DNA from: Acanthosoma haemorrhoidale
Lineage: Eukaryota; Arthropoda; Insecta; Hemiptera; Acanthosomatidae
NCBI GenBank assembly: GCA_930367205.1
Contig: OV884014.1
Location: 71,093,104-71,157,103 of the forward strand
Direction of reading: 5' to 3'
DNA length: 64,000 nucleotides
Under the pieces are notes generated by a model. It made no database searches. It was not told the origin of the DNA and saw only the letters and a list, made by a program, of their open reading frames with translations. The position numbers were made by a program, and so were the translations under genes. Shown in pieces: positions 11,046 through 20,908 of the stretch (position 1 is its first letter; each line of letters opens with the position of its first letter).

Positions 11046-14000
11046 CTTTAGCAAGAGATATTGCGAAATAAAAAATGCCGTTGCTTTGACTTAAGCCCTC
11101 TCCCCTTGATTGGTGGCTACCATACTGTAATAAAGCAGGGTTTGAAAACATCCAACTTCTTATATTTCCAGTTTGTTGGTTTCCCATAACATTTAAAGAA
11201 AAACAATAAAAGATAACCCAGGAATCAGAAAAATGTTATATTGTCTCTCTATCCTAAATCATTTATACAACAAGAAATATTCGAAGAACTACCGTGGGAT
11301 GTGTAAGGCCGTTACATTTAACTACAAGTGTACACCTTACCGGGATCAAGGAGATCGGTTTTGGCCAAGTTATACTCAGGACCAAAAGTTAGTTTCTTCA
11401 TTAAGGCCAAAAAAACTATTCAGCTTCAAATTCACACGAAACCAATTATATCAAGTATTTATTAAAAGCGAATAAGACATTAAAAACTACATCTGGAAAA
11501 CATGTTACGAATGAGGTTGGATGAAATGAACCGTAAAATACCTGTGTTCTAATAATTTGAACTGTAAATGTAGGTGTAATTTTCATTGCACTCCTACTCT
11601 GCTTAATTTTCGAACATAAATTATGTTTTTAATTGTTATATGGTGAAATATTCGGAAAAAGTGTAAAATATAAAAAAGTACTTAAATGTTTATTAAAGCA
11701 CCTAATATCTTAACGTTTTTAGTAGCCGCACTTCAATCATGTAATGCCTGGCCTCTTATAACGAAACTACAGCCTCACACAACGCTGTAATTTCACAGCG
11801 GTCTGGTAATGGTATTATCAATTAAGACCCTGTACCCACAACAATAATATCCACCACCACACCAAGTATTTGTAGCACGTGATAGTTAGGGAAAAACTTG
11901 CGTGTGCCTACTAACTTGATGAGTTGGCATCAAGCAGGCCGAGGGAGGGTGGGATAACAAAGCCTAGGGGAGGCAGATATTGATCCTGAGCGCCTGCGGC
12001 TCCCTCTAATTCGCTCCACGTGGCCGAGACAAACTTGTGCCTGTTATTCACAACTTTGTATTCTTATCTCCTCACGTCCGGTCTGTACAGATCAAGCACG
12101 CGCCCCGAGTCACGAAAATTATAGCCACAAAACGCAATATAACACTTGTTGGGATGAAATTTTCTTACATCATCCTGGTCGTGTCTTTTCGTACCAGATA
12201 TTTTCTCAGCCACCCTAGAGCACGGATTTTACAAGAAGTCTGGGTAAGAGGGGGTTCACTTAGCCATTACTTTATGGGGCAAATAATTAGAAATTCGATT
12301 ATAGTAGTTGCGAAAACTTACCTTTTGCAGGTATTAAATTTTTTTATGTTGCTATATGTAATTTCAGACCATCTAATGTGGTTAAAATTCCTCAACGGTT
12401 TTCAAAATGTCAAAACAATCTAAGGAGATTAAACTCGAATTATTGGATTTTGATAAATTTACCTTCGTATCTACTCAGCAGGAATAATCTCGAACATTTC
12501 GTCTATATTATATTCTCTATGGAATAGAAGAGAGGTGAGAAGTGGTGAGAAGTTCTGGCATTTTTTTTAAACAGTTTTATGATTCGTTTTTAGGAATCTG
12601 ATTCTTTTTGTACTCTAGGCGGTGGGGACGTTTTTGATAAACCTTAGCTCATTGGTAGGTGAAACACAGGTACTTAGTAATGGATGGCAATTCCACAGGA
12701 ATCAGCAACTGAGCATTCCTTTCTGACACACCTTCCTCATTCCGTAATCCTACTTATCTGATAATGATGGGTACTTTATTTCTTTTATTCAACAAAAATG
12801 ACTCATTGGGATACCTTTTTTTTTTTTTTTTTGATCGATTAAGTTGTGTAGATCGTTTAACGCTTTACTTAACTACACTTGCGTGTGTGCTAATTATTGT
12901 TTCTTGAAATTACAGCGCTAATGGGAAAATAGAAGCATTTCCTAACAGCCTTATCGTTTTTATCCAAGCAGTACTAATCGAAACTTGTTTTAAGGGTTTT
13001 ACTCTTGATCAGACAGAGGTCATGTACAATTCTATGTAGTCATGCTATACGTGTAGTTCTAACGTAGAAAACAATCAAGCTATCTATCACTGCTCAGAAC
13101 AAAAAGAAGCTGTATTTCACAAGTGGCCACAACTATTCATTGCATTAGCGGTAGCTTAAGAAGAGCAATAATTTCAATAGTATAAATATCACAAATTTCT
13201 TTCTATAAGTCCCGGTTTATTAAGTACATTTCGCATCACGTCAACTCTTTATAAATCAAAAAAACCTGATGTCGTGTTCGATCAAAGATTTCTGGCTCTG
13301 TAAGAAAGTTATCATTTGTGAGAATTCATGGTTGACAATGACTTGGTGGTGAGATGAAATGTAATTTCCGAAGGCAGATGGAGGCTAATGGAGAATTTCA
13401 TTTAGATACAGGCCTGCGTGTATATATTTTTTACGATAGTGTTCGTCACAATTATTCAATCAATTTGACATTACAGAGTAATGTTCCCCAACATCATGCA
13501 GTATGCTGATTAAAGCTTTAGTTGAAATAAAATAATGGAAATTATTCGCAATTTTCATCAAGCCTTAAAGAAAAGCTAATAATAAATAAATACAGGCTAA
13601 CAAAAAAAAGTACATCACATAATATACTCAAATTACAATACATTAAATACAATAGAAATTGTTATACACCATCAAAATTAAATAAATGAAGAGGAAGGAA
13701 TAAATAGATATTTGTGGTTACTCTTTTAAAATGCTTTAGTTATGCGTTTATCAAAATTTTAATTAAATGTTAATAAAACATTAAAGCAATAGTCTAAATG
13801 AATAATTCCTAGGTTAGCGAGATTCTGTCTGAGTGGTTTTTAAAATACGCAAGGTTGGAGGATTTTAGGAGTGGTGAATTCCAGAGAGTTGGGGAGTGAG
13901 AAAGAAATGATCGGTCCAACGCTACAATTTGTGAAAAGGGCTCTCAATAGAAATAAATAAATACAATATAAAGTAAATATAAGGGACATTTTGGAAAAGG

Positions 14001-15480
14001 GATGAAACCAAGAAAGTATTGTTTGCAGAGGGAAGGGAATAACAAGTTTAACTCGGGGTAAAGATGTGATATGGATTGTCCCGTAAACGTATCTTACTGA
14101 ACAGTTCTTAGAAAAAAATTGTCGGAACGTCATCCATAAATAAAATTGATCAAAATCAAACATCTTTCTTTCACCAATCTGAGCTCAACTTAAAGCGAAG
14201 ATTATGAAAAGATTTGACCGTGACTTAAGTCCCACAAATCATTTTTTCTGTATCCTTTCTTTCCTAAATACCTGTCTGTGGCTTAGACCAAGATCTGTTT
14301 CAACGGACAGCCAGGAATTAAAGTAATTTATCGCCTGCTTGGTCCGACTGTCCGCCCAGACCATTTGTCAGCTGTCTTCCAAATTGAGATTTGAAAAGTA
14401 GATATGGTAGCTCGCCTATATCACAATAATCGAATATTATCCTTTATGTTCCTCCCGTGATCTACATGTTTATGTGATGAACATTAAACTTGTTCGCTTT
14501 CCCTCCAGGTATTACTATTTTACAACTCGTGTTTGACCTAAAGAAATCCAATTAAGTTAAATAATTAACAGCCATTTCTGAATTAATTAATTGATTATTT
14601 AGACAACCTTGGTCGATTACTAAAAATAAACTTTATTTATTACAAAAAAAATTACTTATATATATATATATATGTTTTTTTATTTACGTCATAATGTACT
14701 CAAATTAAGTGCTGAAAATCGGGATGAAGCCCGCTACTATTTATGGTTGCGAAATAAAATTATTTTGCATTTATGGATTTAAACCCGGAATGATGCTTTA
14801 GCTAATGTTCAAGTTGTTTTAATTTTGTAAAATGGATTTGAAATTATATTAGTTGGTTGGTATGGATACATTTGACATAGTCTAATAGCAGTAATAACAT
14901 ATAAGTAGTGTCATGATGAAAAATAGTGTTCGCGTATTTGGAGACAAACCAAATTAATCAATGAAAGAAAAACAATAAATATAATTCATATATAAAAATT
15001 TAAAAATTGTGAAACTACACATCAAATTTATTAAGTTAATAAATGACCCTCTATTGCAGGTGAGTTTAAATAAAAACCAAAAATCAACTTATAAAAAATA
15101 CTTATTTATCAATCTTATGGCTCATTCAATTAATGGTATTTACTTTTTAAACAAATCATATAAATACCGGTTAAAAAAGGGCTCGTTGTTATTGGTATGA
15201 CTTGACTCTACAGACTTATGGACAAGAAATTATCTTGATATCTGATGCTGTGTTTTAGTTATGTTAATAAAGTAAATGTGTGTTTTACAAATGTAATTTT
15301 ATTTTCCTTGATTCTCGCTTATAATTGATTATTATTCCACGCCTCAATTAAACCATGCCTGTTCTGTTCAATTATATTTTTTAAGTCCAAATAATTTCGT
15401 GGGTTTTAAAGCCTTCAAACTCGGCGGCTGAGCTAACAGGACGTTGCGCAGGGCCAATCGCCTGGCCATGAATTATTCGT
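11046..15480. other. AT-rich intergenic sequence
   Basis: Nothing recognised. Open frames at 12037-12423 (forward, 128 codons) and 13840-14163 (reverse, 107 codons) have no family motif and compositions expected of random AT-rich frames. A (TA)n run lies at about 14657-14672 and a T tract at about 12817-12832. Confidence 0.45.
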
Positions 15481-15489
15481 TTTATTCGT

Positions 15490-15527
15490 CGGGACTCGAA
15501 TCCATTCGTTTCGAGGTTCGAGTCCCG
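15490..15527. repeat. Hairpin of two opposed tRNA B-box-like arms
   Basis: The 11-base arm cgggactcgaa (15490-15500) is perfectly complementary to ttcgagtcccg (15517-15527), with a 16-base loop. Read forward, ggttcgagtccc (15515-15526) fits the RNA polymerase III B-box consensus GGTTCGANNCC, and the left arm fits it on the reverse strand. No matching A box or cloverleaf was found at the right distance, so this is not called a tRNA gene. Confidence 0.6.
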
Positions 15528-15813
15528 TTCCCCCAGTGGTACGTGCCTAATGCCCCCCTCGTGGCTTCCCAATACCCTGTGAATTATCAATAGGCCGAAA
15601 CAAAAGAACCGAGTGCTTTACTTAACGAGCACGGGCCCTTGCTCTGGGTCAGTCAACTGTGTGCAACAGGTAGCCCCTGTCTTTTATAGGCAATATCAAT
15701 AATTCTGCTCGCTTTGTTGCGGTCGGTAGATCCTTTATTGTGCTATTAAATTATATATCAGCCGCTTCCCTTTCGCACAGATTCGGATTTTATTATTTTT
15801 GCACTCTGTCGAC

Positions 15814-16065
15814 AGTTATGGAAGCCGCTGACACACGCACACCGACAGACAACACCCAGCTGACACCTGCACCATCGCCTCAGTCAGCACTCCTTAATCT
15901 AATCTGTCATTATATAATCCTTCCTTTCCTCTCACCAGCTCTCATTCATCTCGTTACTGTACCCCTGACGTATTACTTAATCACTTTGTCATATAAGTTG
16001 TATTCTTTTGTCTAGTTAATAAACTACTTTTTAAAAAGGCCCCTTTGGTCTTCAATTATTTAACT
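15814..16065 (+). repeat. 5' LTR
   Basis: It matches 22410-22661 base for base by eye. It contains an initiator-like TCAGTC at 15880-15885 (errantivirus promoters are usually TATA-less with a TCAGT initiator), a polyadenylation signal AATAAA at 16018-16023, and short terminal inverted repeats AGTTA/TAACT. The U3/R boundary is inferred from the initiator only. Confidence 0.95.
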
Positions 16066-16082
16066 GGCGCCCGAACAGGGAC
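16065..16082 (+). other. Primer-binding site for tRNA-Lys
   Basis: tggcgcccgaacagggac is complementary to the 3' 18 bases of tRNA-Lys3, the same 18-mer used by HIV-1. Drosophila gypsy also uses tRNA-Lys but with a shorter match. The first base overlaps the last base of the LTR (TAACT), as is common in errantiviruses. The tRNA 3' end would prime minus-strand DNA synthesis here. Confidence 0.92.
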
Positions 16083-16367
16083 CTTGGCAGTGTTTATATA
16101 ACTTCAGAAGAATCTCCCCATTCAGCGATCCCGCGTTTGGCTAGGCTAGACCTGAGAACTTTTCGATTCTTTCCATGAGAAGGCCGATGCTATATTGAAC
16201 AGGACTTCAGGACTGATCGAGCACTGGTATATTTTAATATACATTCACCGAGGCTCCAAGAACCACAAAATCTGTTATCTAGCGACCAGAGGAAGCCGAT
16301 AGAAGGCAACATTAACTAGAAGAAGACATCACTTGTATTGGTAAATATATTTTTTGTACACATTTAC
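16083..16367 (+). other. Untranslated leader of the errantivirus
   Basis: Between the primer-binding site and gag there is no long open frame. Leaders of this group usually hold the packaging signal and the splice donor for the env mRNA. I could not choose a donor with confidence. Confidence 0.6.
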
Positions 16368-17498
16368 ATGCCCATTACTGACAGACTTAATATAAACCGT
16401 AACTTAGAAGAAACCGTAAACATGACTTCTAACGATTACAAAATTTCTACTACAGACCTTAAACTGATCCCAGAATTTGACGGAAATCCCAGCCATCTAG
16501 TAAGATTTATTAATAAAATAAATTTTGTAGCGAATAACGTCTGCACAACTGACAATCCACATCACGAATATAACGCGAAACAATTGATAGGACATGCAAC
16601 AAACAAATTAGTAGGACATGCCGAATATTGCGGAAGACGGAACTATAACTCTTTACTAGAACTGATCCAAGAACTCAAACTTAACTTTCGTGACGACAAA
16701 ACAATACCCCAATCCATAGCAGAAATATATCAAACTAAACCCTTAAGAAACGAACATCCCAATAGCTATGTAGAAAGACTGATATTATTACGAGACGACC
16801 TTGAAGGTAGATTATATACGGACGACACAAAAACAGACTTACAAAAACACACAGAAATAAACGTATTTGATGAACAAATAGTTGACCATTGCCAAAGACA
16901 ACTTGAAACTTCAGTTGACAATTTCCTCCAACACCTACGAATTAAAAATTTGAGGGATTTGAAAAAGGCATTAAAAACCACAGCAGTACGAGTAGTCGAA
17001 AGAGCATACGGTAGCAAACTAACACACAACGAATCCACACAAAGACGCAGTCAAAACCAACCACCCTCCACTAGCAATTATAAAGGGAGGAATTACGACC
17101 CACATTATCACGAGAAAAAACGTGAATTTTATGACAATAATAGACAACAATTTAATGACAATAATAGACAACAATCCCAACAACCAAGACAGTACAATCA
17201 AGAACAACCACGTTTTAACAATAACTACCCCCGAGACGAAAACGAAAGACACAATCAATCATGGAAACCCTATGAACAAAGACAATACTTTAACAAACCA
17301 AACCCCAGACCGGAACAAAGAGAAAATCAAACCGTATCAATGCGCACAGCCAGCAATCGCGTACACTACACGGAAAATGACAAAGACCAACAAATAAATG
17401 AATTACAAGACAGAATACAACAATTAGAATCTCGTTATGAGGATTTTTTAGACGTAGGTCCCAACAACAACGAACCTCCAGACCCGAATACCAATTAA
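16368..17498 (+). CDS. gag: Gag structural polyprotein
   Basis: The frame is open from before the first ATG at 16368; a second in-frame ATG at 16422 (context aacATGa) could also be the start. The product, about 376 residues from the first ATG, would build the particle and bind RNA. The N-terminal two thirds has the helical, zinc-free character of errantivirus Gag (for example LKLIPEFDGNPSHLVRF near the start). From about residue 235 the chain becomes rich in Gln, Asn, Arg and Tyr, with DNNRQQ present twice in close succession. No CCHC zinc knuckle is present, so RNA binding probably relies on this basic Q/N/R tail. A short coiled-coil-like segment (NELQDRIQQLESRYEDFL) lies just before the frameshift site. 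The stop is TAA at 17496. Confidence 0.9.
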   Translation: MPITDRLNINRNLEETVNMTSNDYKISTTDLKLIPEFDGNPSHLVRFINKINFVANNVCTTDNPHHEYNAKQLIGHATNKLVGHAEYCGRRNYNSLLELIQELKLNFRDDKTIPQSIAEIYQTKPLRNEHPNSYVERLILLRDDLEGRLYTDDTKTDLQKHTEINVFDEQIVDHCQRQLETSVDNFLQHLRIKNLRDLKKALKTTAVRVVERAYGSKLTHNESTQRRSQNQPPSTSNYKGRNYDPHYHEKKREFYDNNRQQFNDNNRQQSQQPRQYNQEQPRFNNNYPRDENERHNQSWKPYEQRQYFNKPNPRPEQRENQTVSMRTASNRVHYTENDKDQQINELQDRIQQLESRYEDFLDVGPNNNEPPDPNTN

Positions 17499-20400
17499 AT
17501 TACACGGACAGTCTCCCAAAAATAAAAGACAAAAAAGGCAAGACATGGCTGATTGACACTGGAGCTTCTAAAAATTATATCAATCCCCGTTCCTTACCCG
17601 AGGGAACAAAAATTAATTCGGAAGACTTTGTAATGAAAACTCCTACAGGCAGAGCCGAAGGCACTCAAAGCGCCATAATCGATCTCTATCCCCTGTTAGG
17701 AATTCAAGCAAAGGTAAAAATGCTAATTTACCCCTTTAGCAATCGTTTCGATATTCTTTTAGGATACGAAACGATGAAAGAACTGAAAACTGAAATAAAA
17801 TGTCACAATGACGAAATAATAATAAAAGGAACCAAACATAACCTGGAAAATGAAATTTACTATATAAATGACTTACAGACAATAAAACAACTAATTAGAA
17901 CAGACCACATTGATAACAAGCTTTCGGACGAACTTGTGGTACTGATTGGTAAATATGGTGAAATAATAAAAACAAATGAAGAAAAATTACGCGCGACAAA
18001 TTTAATTAAACACAAAATAAACACAAAAAACGAAAACCCTTGCTACACTAGGAACTATCGGTACCCCGTGCAATTCAAAAATCAAATAAATGAAGAAGTC
18101 GCGAATTTATTAAAAAATAACATTATTAGAAAGAGTAACTCCCCATACAACTCACCAGTATGGATAGTACCAAAAAAAATGGATGCCTCAGGCATAAAAA
18201 AAGTTCGAATGGTAATAGACTACCGAAAACTGAACGAAATGACGACTAATGACAAATACCCACTACCCAACATTGAAGACTTACTAAACAGACTACAAAA
18301 AGCAAAAATATTCTCAACAATAGACCTTGCATCAGGATTCCATCAAATCGAAATGGATCCAGATTCAATACCAAAAACCGCATTTAGTACAGAAGACGGA
18401 CACTTTGAATTCTTACGAATGCCCTACGGACTTTGTAACGCACCACCCACATTCCAACGAGCCATGAATATGATGATAGCGAACGTCCCTAACGCTATGA
18501 TATACATTGACGACATAATCATTTACTCGAACACAATACAAGAACACCTAGAACATCTCGAAAACGTATTCCAAAAGTTAAAAGAACATGCACTTTCTAT
18601 CCAATTAGACAAGACTGAATTTTTTAAAACTGAAATCCCCTTCTTAGGATATATTGTCACTCCCGACGGACTAAAAACTAACCACAAGAAAATAGAAGCA
18701 ATCACAAAATTACCATACCCAAACAACGAAAAAACGACTAGACAATTTCTCGGAATGACCGGATACTACCGAAAATTCATAAAAGACTATGCGAAAATAA
18801 CGAAACCAATTTCGAAATCACTACAGACTAAAACATACGAGACAGAAGAAATAAAAAAGGCTTGTGACGTACTAAAAACCCTCATGACAAATTCACCAAT
18901 ATTAGCATACCCGGACTGGAATAAGACATTTTACTTAACGACAGACGCAAGTGATAAAGCCATCGGCTCAGTGCTATCGCAAAAAGATAACGACGGAATA
19001 GAACACCCAGTAGCATTCGCCTCACGAGTATTACAGCCTCCCGAGATAAACTATTCAACAATTGAAAAAGAACTTCTAGCAATTGTTTGGTCTACACACC
19101 ATTTCAAACCATACTTGTACGGTACTAAATTCCAATTACTAACTGACCACAAACCATTAAAATGGATCTATACAATGAAAAACGGAAACACCAGAATCAT
19201 GAAATGGATCTGGAAATTACAGGACTTTGAATTTGACATAAACCACATTAATGGAAAAACAAATTACGTAGCGGACTTACTATCACGACAAAACGAGAAC
19301 TTAGAACAAAACACAAATACTAACCATATAGACGGAGATTTTGACGAATTTCTAAACGAACTAGCAATACTCCCGTTAGACGAAAACCCAGACTATGACA
19401 CACTTATAGAAGAATTAGAAAACATGACTCAAACAGAACAAATAAATGACGCAATTAGTACATGTGGAGCAACTGTTCACTCCCAACGATCATCCAACGA
19501 ACAAATTTGGATAGTAGACAATGACAAGAATATTAATATAGAGAAACATCAGATAATAATAAAAAAGGGAATAAAAGAAACAAACTTTACTAAACCATTT
19601 AACAAAAACAGACATGAAATTAAATTTGACAACTTAGACGACTTAGAATCACTAATCGAACAATTTATTAGACCCAAAATTACTTATGGAATTTACTGTG
19701 AACCAGATATCCCATTACTCCAACCATGGTACGATAAAACATTTAAAGACATTTCTAAACTAATACAAGAATCATACCCAACAGTTAAACTAAAAAGATA
19801 CAAAAACTATGTAACCGATATCTTAGACAAAGAAGGACAAATTGAAATAATTAATGACTACCACATAGGAAAAACATCCCACAGAGGCACAATCGAAACA
19901 TACGACAAACTTAGAAAATTATACTACTTCCCGTTAATGAAAGAAACAATTAATGACTTTATTAACAATTGTAAGACATGTAAGAAAACTAAATACGAAC
20001 GCAATCCTATAAAAACAAAGTACATGATAACACCAACACCAAATAGACCGTTCGAAGAATTAATGATAGACACATTACATTTTGACAGAAAATATATCGT
20101 AACTATAATTGACACATTCTCGAAAAGACTATTTACACACATGATACCAGCCGTAACTGGAATTAACATATGCGAAGCCATTAAACTTTACTTAACACTA
20201 TATCCAACACCCGTATCGATAAAAATGGACAACGGCAAAGAATACAAAAATAATTTAGTACTCAACTTCTTACAAACTAACGAAATCGAACCAATTTACG
20301 TGACCCCAGGAAATCCTAATTCATTAGGAACACTAAACAGAGCACATAGTACACTCATCGAAATATTACGAACACTTAACGAAAAAGAACTAACAAACAC

Positions 20401-20908
20401 ATCATTAAATAACAGACTAATGCTAGCAACAATAGCATACAACAATACCTTAAACTCTAAACTAAACATGACACCGGACGAAATAACATTCGGAATAACA
20501 AGAAGACCTAACAAACAAATAGAAATAAAAGAACAATACGTACAAAAATACCATGACGAAAAGAACATAATACATGAACTAATACGGAATAAAATCGTGA
20601 CAGAAAAAGAAAATAGAACAGAGTTATTAAATACAAATCGCGAAGACCCACCTGACATAAATGACGAACAGATATATATAAAAACAACCCATCACCGCAA
20701 ATACAATAATCCCTACAGACCCGTACTGTTGTACAAAGACAGAAAAGAAATAAACAAAACACATATAAATAGGATCAAAAGACCACGTAAACAACACTTG
20801 AGACCGAGACCAAACATTACTGTTTCAGAAGGAGAAAATGAATCCTACTCGGACAGTACTAATCCAGACACTTCTATGGACATTAACATATACTATGACA
20901 GTGACTGA
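17441..20908 (+). CDS. pol: Pol polyprotein: protease, reverse transcriptase, RNase H, integrase
   Basis: The frame opens at 17441 and has its first ATG at 17633, after the protease active site, so translation by -1 frameshifting from gag is expected. Protease: DTGAS at 17555-17569. Reverse transcriptase: the segment from YPLPNIEDLL to the active-site YIDD at 18503-18514 (residue 291 counted from the ATG at 17633). RNase H: the TDAS motif with Asp at 18944, then a conserved KELLA and TDHKPL. Integrase: an HHCC zinc finger with His at 19862 and 19880 and Cys at 19970 and 19979; catalytic Asp at 20069 and Asp at 20228. Exactly 35 residues after the second Asp, codon 20336-20338 is AAC (Asn) instead of the Glu expected in the D,D-35-E family. 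The frame is otherwise intact. The C terminus is basic and overlaps env by 71 bases. Confidence 0.95.
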   Translation, partial: GFFRRRSQQQRTSRPEYQLNYTDSLPKIKDKKGKTWLIDTGASKNYINPRSLPEGTKINSEDFVMKTPTGRAEGTQSAIIDLYPLLGIQAKVKMLIYPFSNRFDILLGYETMKELKTEIKCHNDEIIIKGTKHNLENEIYYINDLQTIKQLIRTDHIDNKLSDELVVLIGKYGEIIKTNEEKLRATNLIKHKINTKNENPCYTRNYRYPVQFKNQINEEVANLLKNNIIRKSNSPYNSPVWIVPKKMDASGIKKVRMVIDYRKLNEMTTNDKYPLPNIEDLLNRLQKAKIFSTIDLASGFHQIEMDPDSIPKTAFSTEDGHFEFLRMPYGLCNAPPTFQRAMNMMIANVPNAMIYIDDIIIYSNTIQEHLEHLENVFQKLKEHALSIQLDKTEFFKTEIPFLGYIVTPDGLKTNHKKIEAITKLPYPNNEKTTRQFLGMTGYYRKFIKDYAKITKPISKSLQTKTYETEEIKKACDVLKTLMTNSPILAYPDWNKTFYLTTDASDKAIGSVLSQKDNDGIEHPVAFASRVLQPPEINYSTIEKELLAIVWSTHHFKPYLYGTKFQLLTDHKPLKWIYTMKNGNTRIMKWIWKLQDFEFDINHINGKTNYVADLLSRQNENLEQNTNTNHIDGDFDEFLNELAILPLDENPDYDTLIEELENMTQTEQINDAISTCGATVHSQRSSNEQIWIVDNDKNINIEKHQIIIKKGIKETNFTKPFNKNRHEIKFDNLDDLESLIEQFIRPKITYGIYCEPDIPLLQPWYDKTFKDISKLIQESYPTVKLKRYKNYVTDILDKEGQIEIINDYHIGKTSHRGTIETYDKLRKLYYFPLMKETINDFINNCKTCKKTKYERNPIKTKYMITPTPNRPFEELMIDTLHFDRKYIVTIIDTFSKRLFTHMIPAVTGINICEAIKLYLTLYPTPVSIKMDNGKEYKNNLVLNFLQTNEIEPIYVTPGNPNSLGTLNRAHSTLIEILRTLNEKELTNTSLNNRLMLATIAYNNTLNSKLNMTPDEITFGITRRPNKQIEIKEQYVQKYHDEKNIIHELIRNKIVTEKENRTELLNTNREDPPDINDEQIYIKTTHHRKYNNPYRPVLLYKDRKEINKTHINRIKRPRKQHLRPRPNITVSEGENESYSDSTNPDTSMDINIYYDSD
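17444..17450 (+). promoter_or_regulatory. -1 ribosomal frameshift site between gag and pol
   Basis: The heptamer T TTT TTA lies in the gag frame as xxT TTT TTA, the same slippery sequence used by HIV-1. The pol frame is -1 relative to gag. It opens just after a TGA at 17438-17440 and overlaps gag from 17441 to 17498, so the heptamer sits inside the only possible window. I did not establish a downstream pseudoknot or stem. Confidence 0.82.

Noticed and set aside
12037..12423. 128-codon forward frame
   Set aside because: Hydrophobic, AT-driven composition and no motif; probably chance.
15728..15745. tcctttattgtgcta, resembling the reverse complement of the LINE family A end
   Set aside because: Only 15 bases match and neither the stem-loop nor the remaining tail follows; could be chance.
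17019..20762. Several reverse-strand frames of 66-120 codons inside gag and pol, such as 20296-20658
   Set aside because: They are shadows of the A-rich gag and pol frames, rich in Phe, Ser and Val as expected on the complement.
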